Shown piece after piece: positions 10,601 to 18,347 of a stretch of DNA of 64,000 nt. Numbering within the stretch: position 1 is the stretch's first letter; the number at the start of each line of letters is the position of its first letter. Source of the DNA: Rhizobium sp. J15. GTDB taxonomy: Bacteria > Pseudomonadota > Alphaproteobacteria > Rhizobiales > Rhizobiaceae. The stretch lies in NCBI RefSeq assembly GCF_002531825.1, contig NZ_NWSX01000029.1, positions 1 through 64,000 on the forward strand, read 5' to 3'. A program made the translations under genes and the position numbers. Under the pieces are notes generated by a model. That model was given only the letters and a program-made list of their open reading frames with translations, made no database searches and was not told the DNA's origin.

Positions 10601-10840
10601 GGCTACGGCATCCAGATCGCCTCGCTGCCGTCGGAAGATGAAGCCAACAAGTCCTATGCCAGCCTGTCGAAGAAATTCGCCAGCGTGCTCGGCGGCCGCG
10701 CCCATGAGATCCGCAGGGCCGATATCGCCGGGAAGGGCACTTTCTACCGTGTCCGCATCCCGGCCGGTTCGAAGGACGAAGCCGCTGCACTCTGCGAACA
10801 GTATCGCGCGGCCGGCGGAAGCTGCCTGATCTCTAGGTAA
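7670..10840 (+). CDS. Large single-pass SPOR-domain cell-envelope protein
   Basis: 1056 residues from the ATG at 7670. About the first 640 residues are Pro/Ala/Glu-rich low-complexity sequence, probably disordered. A single transmembrane helix follows (RRLLAGAVVLVVFAGVGYG, about 648-666), then another Pro/Ala-rich linker, and a C-terminal SPOR domain (about 975-1056; GYGIQIASLPSEDEA, YRVRIPAGSKDEA). SPOR domains bind denuded peptidoglycan at division sites, so the C terminus should be periplasmic with the long N-terminal part in the cytoplasm. Its place between argS and nagZ is conserved in rhizobia. The function is inferred from the SPOR domain only. Confidence 0.85.
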   Translation: MAEKQLAYDTRGKDDLFADDDPLAELARIVGFEPRVAANTVNEAARREPALDLEDELVREFDRYDSPRPLGELDRPAEPVAEDVDPEDYVEPVLDASPVLESAEAPEPVSVAPAPVEEAAVPAARGWDEQAADWAAGPQQLSVDPDFEAPVQSAFGGARDLIEELELSIGAAPVSPVPQPAKAPQWSAASIRLPLANFHAAKREEPVVQLEPVIELEVEPVVEARVDLPEVEPQPAIEQPAPVAAVEPSEEFESAAPSLGFPAELDRHDDELAAPEETAQAEEFVEIQEDQDFDSDAGFDLAAAVEGEIQADAALTEVVPEVPHTAGTFDLDDLLADVSRYPVPNPVLKRANPVAVAPQPAPIEAAPVAVAPVQPDPIAPASVEPAPAYVVEAARPIAPQLAEAAPQQPAAASYPRAPQPLPEADDPFAGHDFELDLAGIELELADLDFSEPGEAEPQPEPQVPVMAPQPQAVAPAPQPVTRPQAAAAPAQPAPVITSEPPAPAQAPAFNWTPLAESTEDLPFDPAMISDPEERPETVDDMHVPALPPVEQPAPVAKTADFDFDLDAEIASFFEPAKPRETPAPVRDTAAAAAKPVKPTIADGLDDFERALEEDFRRSVREPVERRENVSEVRIESASQAADFSRARSMRRLLAGAVVLVVFAGVGYGVYSSVWNGEGLGIVASGEPRVIVADKEPVKVVPENPGGKTVPNQDKAVYDRVAGSAEEPKQKALVSSDEAPVDVVQRTLTPEALPEDDENAGANDQITPTAVGETEDPRLLPNQDSADSGAASDGDKAPSVSPRKVRTMIVKPDGTLVAREELAPADQPAQAAPATQSARATQSAQATSPALAPQSTPAVPPVGGSAASFPASAEVASADARSAAPVETAPAQPSPAATVDTPAANAAPADAPVRPVKTTAVNDTAPVPMARPAEQPVNIVGTVTEKGNVRQPAQQPKTTQVAAASPAAAQPQQAASAGGYGIQIASLPSEDEANKSYASLSKKFASVLGGRAHEIRRADIAGKGTFYRVRIPAGSKDEAAALCEQYRAAGGSCLISR

Positions 10841-10859
10841 TTTGATATCGTCGAACAAA

Positions 10860-10896
10860 AGAGCGGCGGGCCGGATCGGTCCGCCGCTCTTTTTTG
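10860..10896 (+). terminator. Terminator after the SPOR-domain gene
   Basis: A strong GC-rich hairpin, AGAGCGGCGG...CCGCCGCTCT, is followed by a run of six T residues. It separates argS/SPOR transcription from nagZ. Confidence 0.9.
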
Positions 10897-10950
10897 TGCA
10901 TCGCGCCCGACCTTGCTCGCATTTGCCGGGCCGGCGTCTATGATTCTCAC

Positions 10951-11964
10951 ATGACCGAATCAAAAGCGATGATCCTTGGCTGTAGCGGCCTTTCCCTCAC
11001 CCCCGAAGAGAAAGCCTTTTACCGGGGCGAGCGGCCTTGGGGTTTCATCCTCTTCGGGCGAAACATTTCCGAAGCGGAGCAGATTGCCGATCTCGTCGCC
11101 GAAATGCGCGAAAGCGTCGGCTGGCATGCGCCGGTGCTGATCGACCAGGAGGGCGGCCGCGTCCAGCGTATTCGCCCGCCCATCTTCTCGCGTTACCCTT
11201 CCGGCCAGGCGCTTGGTGATCTCTATCGCCGCGACCCGGCGCTCGGGCTTCGTGCCGCCTGGCTGCTGTCGCGGCTGCACGCCTTCGACCTTTCGAAGCT
11301 CGGCATCAATGTCGATTGCCTGCCGGTGCTCGATGTGCCGGTCGAGGGCAGCAGCAATGTCATCGGCGACCGCGCCTATGGCGGCGACCCCGAGACCGTG
11401 ATCGCGATGGGCCGTGCCGCCGCCGAAGGGCTGAAAGCCGGCGGCCTGCTGCCCGTGATGAAGCACATGCCGGGCCATGGCCGCGGCTTTGCGGATTCGC
11501 ATCTGGAGCTGCCTGTTGTCACCGTCTCGCGAAATGAGCTGGAGGTCCATGATTTCCCGCCCTTTGTCGCGATGAAGGACGAGCTGATGGCGATGACCTG
11601 CCATCTCGTCTTCACCGCCATCGACGCGGACAATCCGGCGACGACCTCACGTAAGGTGATCGATGGCGTCATCCGTGAGCATATCGGTTTCAACGGCCTG
11701 CTGCTCTCCGACGACAGCTCGATGAACGCTCTTTCCGGCACGCTTGGCGAACGCGCGGCGAATATCATTGCAGGCGGGTGCGATATCGTGCTGCATTGCA
11801 ATGGCAAGATGGACGAGATGGTGGATGTCGTGGCAAATGTTCCTTCGCTCGCTGGCCTGTCGCTTGCCCGCGCCAAAGCGGTCGAAGCAGGCTTCGCGGC
11901 GCCGGATGCGGCTGATGAAGCGGAAGTGAGGGCGGAATTCGAGGCAATGTTTGCGACGGTCTGA
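10951..11964 (+). CDS. nagZ: Beta-N-acetylhexosaminidase (NagZ, GH3)
   Basis: 337 residues from the ATG at 10951 (MTESKAMILGC); an upstream in-frame ATG adds 19 residues that do not look like the family. A glycoside hydrolase family 3 enzyme that removes GlcNAc from anhydro-muropeptides during cytoplasmic cell-wall recycling. The NagZ loop K171-H-M-P-G-H-G contains the catalytic histidine dyad; the nucleophile Asp is in LLSDDSSM (D254/D255). DQEGGRVQRI is the other family signature. Followed 18 bases later by scpA, probably cotranscribed. Confidence 0.94.
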   Translation: MTESKAMILGCSGLSLTPEEKAFYRGERPWGFILFGRNISEAEQIADLVAEMRESVGWHAPVLIDQEGGRVQRIRPPIFSRYPSGQALGDLYRRDPALGLRAAWLLSRLHAFDLSKLGINVDCLPVLDVPVEGSSNVIGDRAYGGDPETVIAMGRAAAEGLKAGGLLPVMKHMPGHGRGFADSHLELPVVTVSRNELEVHDFPPFVAMKDELMAMTCHLVFTAIDADNPATTSRKVIDGVIREHIGFNGLLLSDDSSMNALSGTLGERAANIIAGGCDIVLHCNGKMDEMVDVVANVPSLAGLSLARAKAVEAGFAAPDAADEAEVRAEFEAMFATV

Positions 11965-11982
11965 TCGTAAGGGAGCAGTGAG

Positions 11983-12840
11983 GTGAACACGGTCAAGGGC
12001 ACGGAGCGTCCGCAGGCGGCAACGCCGATGGACAAGCTGTGGCAGGACAACAGCGCCGAGCGCGCCAGCCACGAGCCGGCGCTGGTGATCGACGTCGCCG
12101 GCTTCGAAGGCCCGCTCGACCTGTTGCTCTATCTCGCCCGCAATCAGAAGGTCGACCTGTCGCGCATTTCCGTGCTGGCGCTCGCCGAGCAATATCTGCA
12201 GTTCGTCGAAAGCGCCCGGCGCATCCGCATCGAGCTTGCCGCCGATTATCTCGTCATGGCGGCCTGGCTTGCCTATCTCAAGTCGCGGCTGCTGATACCT
12301 CAGCAGGTCAAGGATGACGGCCCGTCCGGCGAGGAAATGGCGGCAACGCTCGCCTTTCGCCTGAAACGCCTCGAGGCCATGCGCCAGGCGGCGGAAGGCC
12401 TCGTCAACCGCAACCGCCTTGGCCGCGATATTTTTGCCCGCGGCGCGCCAGAGCATATTCCCGACCGGCAGCAATCCGCTTACGCGGCAAGCCTCTACGA
12501 CCTCCTGACCGCCTATGCGGCGCTGCGTCAGCGCCATGCCGTCACGCAGGTGACGATCGAGAGGCGCAACGTCTGGTCGCTGACCGAAGCGCGCGAGCTC
12601 TTGACCCAGATGATCGGCGAAATCGGCGACTGGACGGCGATGGAACATTATCTGCTGCGTTATCTCGCGGCGCCCGAGGAACGCATCACGGCGATCGCCA
12701 GCGCCTTTGCCGCCTCGCTGGAACTGGTGCGCGAAGGCAAGCTCGAAATCCGCCAGGACGGTGCCTTTCAGCCGATTTTCATGCGGCGCGGTCCGAAACA
12801 TGCCACGCTGCAGGTGGTTGAACAGGAGCGGCAGGCTTGA
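11983..12840 (+). CDS. scpA: Segregation and condensation protein A (kleisin)
   Basis: 285 residues. The start is GTG at 11983 with GGGAG about 8 bases upstream. ScpA is the kleisin that bridges the SMC heads. The core signature VAGFEGPLDLLLYLARNQKVDL occupies roughly residues 30-51, followed by ADYLVMAAWLAYLKSRLL. An N-terminal extension of about 28 residues precedes the usual family start. The stop overlaps the scpB start, implying translational coupling. smc itself is not in the window. Confidence 0.94.
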   Translation: MNTVKGTERPQAATPMDKLWQDNSAERASHEPALVIDVAGFEGPLDLLLYLARNQKVDLSRISVLALAEQYLQFVESARRIRIELAADYLVMAAWLAYLKSRLLIPQQVKDDGPSGEEMAATLAFRLKRLEAMRQAAEGLVNRNRLGRDIFARGAPEHIPDRQQSAYAASLYDLLTAYAALRQRHAVTQVTIERRNVWSLTEARELLTQMIGEIGDWTAMEHYLLRYLAAPEERITAIASAFAASLELVREGKLEIRQDGAFQPIFMRRGPKHATLQVVEQERQA

Positions 12841-13541
12841 TCGATCTGAACAGCGAAGAGGAATTCGAGGAAGAAGGCCGCGACATTCAGGCAGAGATCG
12901 AGGCCGAGCGGACCGCCGAGGCGCTGGTCTTCGCGTCTTCGCAGCCGGTTTCCGAAGGTTTCCTCGCCGAGCGTTTGCCGAGAGGTGCGGACGTGCGGGC
13001 GATCATGCAGCGTCTGAAGGAGCAATATGCTCCGCGCGGCGTCAATCTCGTCCAGGTCGAGGGCGCCTGGGCCTTCCGCACGGCTGCCGATCTTTCCTTC
13101 GTCATCCGCCGCGACGACAACGAAGTAAAGAAGCTCTCGCGCGCGGCATTGGAAGTGCTGGCGATCATCGCCTATCACCAGCCGGTGACGCGCGCCGAAA
13201 TCGAAGATATCCGCGGTGTCCAGACCTCGCGCGGCACGCTCGACGTGCTGATGGAGGCCGGCTGGGTGCGTTTCCGCGGCCGCAGGCGCACGCCGGGCCG
13301 GCCGGTGACATTGGGCACGACGCGCGACTTTCTCGACCATTTCGGCCTTGAGGAGCTGCGCGATCTGCCCGGTCTCGAAGAACTGAAGGGCGCGGGCTTG
13401 CTGTCGGGCCGCATTCCGGCGAACTTCAATATTCCCTCGCCGTTGATGAACGACGAGCTGACCGAGGATGAGGATCCGATCACGCAGATGGACCTCGAGG
13501 AACTTGGGTTGCTTGCCCCGCGTGGTACCCCAGAAGATTGA
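12837..13541 (+). CDS. scpB: Segregation and condensation protein B
   Basis: 234 residues beginning with TTG at 12837, which overlaps the scpA stop (TTGA). ScpB is a tandem winged-helix protein that joins ScpA and SMC. Typical motifs are ERTAEALVFASSQPV, SRAALEVLAIIAYHQPVTRAEIE and IRGVQTSRGTLD. The C-terminal tail is acidic. A gap of 181 bases without a visible gene separates it from tatA. Confidence 0.93.
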   Translation: MIDLNSEEEFEEEGRDIQAEIEAERTAEALVFASSQPVSEGFLAERLPRGADVRAIMQRLKEQYAPRGVNLVQVEGAWAFRTAADLSFVIRRDDNEVKKLSRAALEVLAIIAYHQPVTRAEIEDIRGVQTSRGTLDVLMEAGWVRFRGRRRTPGRPVTLGTTRDFLDHFGLEELRDLPGLEELKGAGLLSGRIPANFNIPSPLMNDELTEDEDPITQMDLEELGLLAPRGTPED

Positions 13542-13722
13542 AGTCCCGCGTCTTGTTTTTGCCATGCATCGCGAAAACAATGTCCTCACCACTTTTCGAT
13601 GGGTCGGTGGCTTGTCACAAAGGGCGATACCGTGACATTAAGCTCAGTTCAAAGGGCTTGATGTTGGAAACGGTGTGGGAAATCCTTACATCGAGGGAAC
13701 ATCACAACAGGGAGTTAGCGTA

Positions 13723-13914
13723 ATGGGTTCTTTTAGCATGTGGCACTGGCTGATCGTTCTGGTCATCGTGCTGTTGTTGTTCGGTCGCGGCAAGATCCCG
13801 GAACTGATGGGCGACGTCGCCAAGGGCATCAAGAGCTTCAAGAAGGGCATGACGGACGAAGACGGGCCGGAAACGGCGAAGACCGTCGATCACAAGGCCG
13901 ACGAAACGAAGTAA
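13723..13914 (+). CDS. tatA: Twin-arginine translocase subunit TatA
   Basis: 63 residues: one N-terminal transmembrane helix (SMWHWLIVLVIVLLLFGRGK), a hinge, and an amphipathic helix (IPELMGDVAKGIKSFKKG) followed by a charged tail, exactly the TatA plan. TatA oligomers form the transport pore for folded proteins. The ATG at 13723 is preceded by GGGAG; upstream starts in the frame add a polar stretch with no role. First gene of tatABC. Confidence 0.95.
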   Translation: MGSFSMWHWLIVLVIVLLLFGRGKIPELMGDVAKGIKSFKKGMTDEDGPETAKTVDHKADETK

Positions 13915-13965
13915 ACAAGTCCGGGAAAAAGCGCAGCCCCCGCGCTTCCCGTCCAGGAGCCTTGC

Positions 13966-14583
13966 ATGTTCGATATTGGCTGGACCGAGCTTTTGGTCAT
14001 CGCGGTCGTGCTGATCGTCGTTGTCGGTCCCAAGGATTTGCCGCCGATGCTGCGCGCTTTCGGCAAGATGACGCAGCGTGCCCGCAAGGTGGCGGGCGAA
14101 TTCCGTGCGCAGTTCGACGAAGCGCTGCGCGAGGCCGAGCTTGACGATGTCCGGCAGACGATCAGCGACGCCCAGAGGCTCAACCCGGTCAACAGCCTGC
14201 GCGAAGCGATGAACCCCCTTCGCCAGATGGGCAACGAGATCAAGGCCGATCTGCAGAAGGCGAGCACGCCGCCTGAGAACAAGACCGAGGTGCCGCCGGC
14301 CGCCGTTTCGGCCCCGACGCCGTCGATGAGCCTGCCGGAAACGCCGCCCTTGGTTCCGGCACCCGCACCGGCGCCGGAACCGGTCGCCGCAGCGGCCGTC
14401 CAGGCCGATACGATTGCCGCCAAGCCGAAGGCGCCACGCAAGCCGCGTGTCAAGGCTGCCGATAAGGCTGATGCCGCCGCCGCCATCGCCGCGCCGGTCG
14501 AAAAGCCGAAACGCGCGACGGCAGCCAGGAAGCCCGCAACGCCGAAAACGCCGGCGCAGACTGAGAAGAAGGACGAGGCATGA
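13966..14583 (+). CDS. tatB: Twin-arginine translocase subunit TatB
   Basis: 205 residues. The N-terminal helix (MFDIGWTELLVIAVVLIVVV) with the conserved Glu, then GPKDLPPMLRAFGKM, identify TatB, which with TatC recognises twin-arginine signal peptides. The C-terminal half is long, Pro/Ala/Lys-rich and low-complexity. Its stop overlaps the tatC start (ATGA). Confidence 0.94.
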   Translation: MFDIGWTELLVIAVVLIVVVGPKDLPPMLRAFGKMTQRARKVAGEFRAQFDEALREAELDDVRQTISDAQRLNPVNSLREAMNPLRQMGNEIKADLQKASTPPENKTEVPPAAVSAPTPSMSLPETPPLVPAPAPAPEPVAAAAVQADTIAAKPKAPRKPRVKAADKADAAAAIAAPVEKPKRATAARKPATPKTPAQTEKKDEA

Positions 14584-15407
14584 GCGGTGAAATCGAAGAC
14601 AAGCCGCAGCCGTTGATCGAGCACCTGATGGAGCTGCGCACGCGGCTGATGTGGTCGATCGGCGCGTTCTTCATCGCCTTTGTCGTGTGCTTCTTTTTCG
14701 CCAAGCACATCTTCAACTACCTGGTCTATCCCTACAAGCTCGCCGTCAGCTGGGCCAACCTCGATGTCGAGAAGGCGCAGCTCATCTACACCGCGCCGCA
14801 GGAATTCTTCTTCACGCAGGTGAAGGTTGCCATGTTCGGCGGCCTTGTCATCGCTTTCCCGATCATCGCCGCGCAGATCTACAAATTCGTCGCGCCGGGC
14901 CTCTATAAGAACGAACGCGCGGCCTTCCTGCCGTTCCTGATCGCGTCTCCGATCCTGTTCCTCCTGGGCGCCGCGCTGGTCTATTTCTTCTTCACGCCGA
15001 TGGTCATGTGGTTCTTCCTGTCGATGCAGCAGGCGCCCGGCCATGACGAGGTAGCGATCTCGCTGCTGCCGAAGGTCTCGGAATATCTGAGCCTGATCAT
15101 GACGCTGGTCTTCTCTTTCGGCCTCGTCTTCCAGCTGCCGGTTATCACTACGCTTCTCGCCCGCGTCGGGCTTCTGACGTCGCAATGGCTGTCGGAAAAG
15201 CGTAAATTCGCGATCGTGCTCGCCTTCGTCGTCGCCGCGATCCTGACGCCGCCCGATCCGATGTCCCAGATCGGCCTTGCGCTGCCGACGATCCTTCTCT
15301 ACGAGATTTCCATCTACGCGGCACGACTCGTGGAGCGTCAGCGTTCCCAACGGGCACTTGAAGAGGAATCTGGTTCCTCCGACGTCGCCAAGACGGACAG
15401 CGTCTGA
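14580..15407 (+). CDS. tatC: Twin-arginine translocase subunit TatC
   Basis: 275 residues with six predicted transmembrane helices. Signatures are PLIEHLMELRTRLMWS at the N terminus and PPDPMSQIGLALPTILLYEI near the last helices. TatC is the signal-peptide receptor core of the Tat translocon. It overlaps tatB by 4 bases. The N-terminal extension (MSGEIEDKPQ) is short and acidic. Confidence 0.96.
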   Translation: MSGEIEDKPQPLIEHLMELRTRLMWSIGAFFIAFVVCFFFAKHIFNYLVYPYKLAVSWANLDVEKAQLIYTAPQEFFFTQVKVAMFGGLVIAFPIIAAQIYKFVAPGLYKNERAAFLPFLIASPILFLLGAALVYFFFTPMVMWFFLSMQQAPGHDEVAISLLPKVSEYLSLIMTLVFSFGLVFQLPVITTLLARVGLLTSQWLSEKRKFAIVLAFVVAAILTPPDPMSQIGLALPTILLYEISIYAARLVERQRSQRALEEESGSSDVAKTDSV

Positions 15408-15497
15408 CCGTCCCGGACATTTCCTTGAAGTCTGCCGTTTCCTATCCGGTCGGGTTTTCCGGCCGGGTCATTTCTGTTGCAACGAGTTGGAACGACG

Positions 15498-16781
15498 ATG
15501 CTCGATATCAAATGGATCCGTGAGAATCCCGAAGCGCTCGATGCCGCCCTTGCCAAGCGCAGTGCGGAGCCTCTGGCCCAAAGTCTCGTCGCCCTTGATG
15601 AAAAGCGCCGCTCCGCCGTGCAGAAGGCACAGGATCTGCTCTCGCGCCGCAATGCCGCCTCCAAGGAGATCGGCGCGGCCATGGCGCAGAAGAATACGGA
15701 GCTGGCCGAAAAGCTAAAGGCCGAGGTCGCCGAAATCAAGGAGACGCTGCCCGCAGCCGAGGAGGAGGAGCGCACGCTTTCCGCCGAGCTCAATGACGCG
15801 CTCTCGCGCATCCCGAACGTGCCGTTCGACGACGTTCCCGTCGGCAAGGACGAGCACGATAATGTCGTCACCCGCATCGTCGGCGAAAAGCCGCGCTGGA
15901 ACCATACGCCGAAGGAGCACTTCGAAATCGGCGAGGCACTCGGCTACATGGATTTCGAGCGCGCCGCCAGGCTCTCCGGCTCGCGCTTCACAGTTCTGAC
16001 GGGGCAGCTTGCAAGACTCGAACGCGCGCTCGGCCAGTTCATGATCGATCTCCACACTAGAGAGCACGGCTATACCGAGGTCAGCTCGCCGCTGATGGTT
16101 CGCGCCGAAGCTCTGTTCGGCACCGGCAATCTGCCGAAGTTCGAAGAGGATCTCTTCAAGACGACCGACGGTCGCTACCTCATTCCGACGGCCGAGGTGA
16201 CGCTCACCAATCTGGTGCGCGAGGAAATCCTCGACCAGGACAAGCTGCCGCTGCGCTTCACGGCATTGACGCCCTCCTTCCGCTCGGAAGCGGGCTCCGC
16301 CGGCCGCGACACGCGCGGCATGCTGCGCCAGCACCAGTTCTGGAAGTGCGAGCTCGTCTCGATCACCGATGCGGAAAGCTCGATTGCCGAGCATGAACGG
16401 ATGACCGCCTGTGCCGAGGAAGTGCTGAAGCGCCTCGGCCTGCATTTCCGCACCATGACGCTTTGCACCGGTGACATGGGCTTCGGCTCGCGCAAGACCT
16501 ATGATCTCGAAGTCTGGCTGCCGGGGCAGAATGCCTTCCGCGAAATCTCGTCCTGCTCGGTCTGCGGCGATTTCCAGGCCCGCCGGATGAATGCGCGCTA
16601 CCGCGGCAAGGACGACAAGAGCAATAAGTTCGTTCATACGCTGAACGGCTCCGGCACTGCCGTCGGCCGCTGCCTGATCGCCGTCCTCGAAAATTATCTG
16701 AATGAGGACGGCTCCGTCACGATTCCGGACGTTTTGCTGCCTTATATGGGCGGATTGACCAAGATCGAACGGGCGGCCTGA
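15498..16781 (+). CDS. serS: Seryl-tRNA synthetase
   Basis: 427 residues, class II synthetase. The ATG at 15498 gives the canonical start MLDIKWIRENPEAL; an earlier TTG is unlikely. The N-terminal coiled-coil arm (about residues 25-105, KRRSAVQKAQDLL onward) binds the long variable arm of tRNA-Ser. Motif 2 is FRSEAGSAGRDTRGMLRQHQF and motif 3 is in NGSGTAVGRCLIAVLENY. surE starts 4 bases after the stop. Confidence 0.96.
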   Translation: MLDIKWIRENPEALDAALAKRSAEPLAQSLVALDEKRRSAVQKAQDLLSRRNAASKEIGAAMAQKNTELAEKLKAEVAEIKETLPAAEEEERTLSAELNDALSRIPNVPFDDVPVGKDEHDNVVTRIVGEKPRWNHTPKEHFEIGEALGYMDFERAARLSGSRFTVLTGQLARLERALGQFMIDLHTREHGYTEVSSPLMVRAEALFGTGNLPKFEEDLFKTTDGRYLIPTAEVTLTNLVREEILDQDKLPLRFTALTPSFRSEAGSAGRDTRGMLRQHQFWKCELVSITDAESSIAEHERMTACAEEVLKRLGLHFRTMTLCTGDMGFGSRKTYDLEVWLPGQNAFREISSCSVCGDFQARRMNARYRGKDDKSNKFVHTLNGSGTAVGRCLIAVLENYLNEDGSVTIPDVLLPYMGGLTKIERAA

Positions 16782-16785
16782 GGCG

Positions 16786-17559
16786 ATGCGCATCCTGCTT
16801 ACGAATGACGACGGCATTCACGCCGAAGGTCTCGCCGCGCTGGAGCGGATCGCGCGCACGCTGTCCGACGATGTCTGGATCGTCGCGCCCGAAACCGACC
16901 AGAGCGGCCTTGCCCATTCGCTGAGCCTTTCCGAACCCCTGCGCCTGCGCAAGATTTCCGACAAGCACTTCGCGCTGCGCGGTACGCCCACAGATTGCGT
17001 CATCATGGGTATCAGGCAGGTGATGGACATTAAGCCGGACCTGGTTCTGTCAGGCGTCAATTCCGGCTCGAACGTTGCTGACGACGTGACCTATTCCGGC
17101 ACGATTGCCGGCGCCATCGAAGGCACGATGCAGGGTGTTCGCTCCTTCGCGCTGAGCCAGGCCTATCTCTATGAGGACGGCGCGCGCATCGTGCCCTGGG
17201 AAGTGTGCGAGGCGCATGCGCCGGCTCTTCTCGAAAAGCTGATGGTTTTGGACCTGCCGGAAGGCACCTTTCTCAATCTCAATTTCCCGAACTGCCGTCC
17301 CGAGGAAGTCGATGGCGCTGAGGTGACCATGCAGGGCAAGCTCGCCTTCAATCTGCAGGTCGACGCCCGCTCCGATGGCCGGGGCTTCCCCTATTACTGG
17401 CTGAAGTTCGGCGAGCGCGCCGGCGCCTTTGTCGAAGGCACCGATATTCACGCCTTGAAGCACAACAAGATTTCGGTAACGCCTTTGAAACTGGATCTGA
17501 CCGATTATTCCGTGACGGACCGCGTGGCGCGGGCACTGGGATACGGAGCACAGGTTTGA
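16786..17559 (+). CDS. surE: 5'/3'-nucleotidase SurE
   Basis: 257 residues. The start MRILLTNDDGIHAEG carries the metal-binding D8-D9, and SGVNSGSNVADDVTYSGT is the other SurE signature. The family dephosphorylates nucleoside monophosphates and short polyphosphates, and is linked to stress survival. The stop overlaps the pcm start. The order surE-pcm-nlpD matches enterobacteria, but rpoS is absent here. Confidence 0.95.
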   Translation: MRILLTNDDGIHAEGLAALERIARTLSDDVWIVAPETDQSGLAHSLSLSEPLRLRKISDKHFALRGTPTDCVIMGIRQVMDIKPDLVLSGVNSGSNVADDVTYSGTIAGAIEGTMQGVRSFALSQAYLYEDGARIVPWEVCEAHAPALLEKLMVLDLPEGTFLNLNFPNCRPEEVDGAEVTMQGKLAFNLQVDARSDGRGFPYYWLKFGERAGAFVEGTDIHALKHNKISVTPLKLDLTDYSVTDRVARALGYGAQV

Positions 17560-18209
17560 CGGCAAGACTGGCGGAGAAGGAAGGCTTTGCGGCGCTCGTC
17601 CTCAGGTTGCGCGCCGAAGGCATCTCCGACCTCGATCTGCTGACGGCGGTCGAGCAGACGCAGCGCTCGCTCTTCGTGCCGCCGCAATTCGCAGACAACG
17701 CCTATTCCAGCCGGACGATACCGATCGAATGCGGCTCCTTCCTCGAAGGCATCGATTTTGCCGTCCGTATTCTGCATCATCTGAAGCTCAAGCCGGGGCA
17801 GCGCGTTCTGGAGATCGGTACCGGAAGCGGCTTTACCGCCGCCGTCATGGGCCGGCTTGCCGAGCGTGTTCTGTCTATAGACCGCTACAAGACGCTGACA
17901 TCGGCGGCGCAGCGGCGCATGGAATCGCTTGGCCTGCGCAACGTCGTCATCCGCCATGCCGACGGCAGCGCCGGCATGCAGGGGGAGGGCACGTTCGATC
18001 GCATCCTGGTAACGGCCGCCTTCAACGCTATGCCGCGCTTTTATAGCGACCAGCTCGTTTCCGGCGGTTCGATGATCGCGCCGCTGATGATTTCCGAGAA
18101 CGAGTGCCGCATGGTGCGGCTGACGAAAACCGGCAGCCGGTTCGAACGCGAGGAACTGTTCGAAGCCCCTTATCTGCCGATCGTTCCGCGCCTTGCCTCG
18201 CAGCTGTAG
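17556..18209 (+). CDS. pcm: Protein-L-isoaspartate O-methyltransferase (divergent Pcm)
   Basis: 217 residues from TTG at 17556, overlapping the surE stop. The SAM-binding motif VLEIGTGSGFTAAVMG and the later DRILVTAAF fit the Pcm family, which methylates isoaspartyl residues to start protein repair. Unusually, the segment that in E. coli Pcm reads ISQP is replaced by IECGSFLEG, so the conserved serine/proline environment is altered. Position after surE supports the name, but substrate specificity is less certain. Confidence 0.85.
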   Translation: MTARLAEKEGFAALVLRLRAEGISDLDLLTAVEQTQRSLFVPPQFADNAYSSRTIPIECGSFLEGIDFAVRILHHLKLKPGQRVLEIGTGSGFTAAVMGRLAERVLSIDRYKTLTSAAQRRMESLGLRNVVIRHADGSAGMQGEGTFDRILVTAAFNAMPRFYSDQLVSGGSMIAPLMISENECRMVRLTKTGSRFEREELFEAPYLPIVPRLASQL

Positions 18210-18347
18210 GCACTGTGATTTTTCACCCGTAAGCTATGGTTAGCAACTTCTCAAAAATATCGCACTGATTCCAGCATCTTAACCGCGTGGTAACACTAAC
18301 GCGCTTTAATAGACTCACAAATGGTTGCGTTCTCAGTGGGTCGAGTC

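Noticed and set aside
7646..10840. Pro/Ala-rich SPOR gene as a tandem-repeat or surface-variation locus
   Set aside because: Low complexity is not organised as exact DNA repeats; no phase-variable tract seen.
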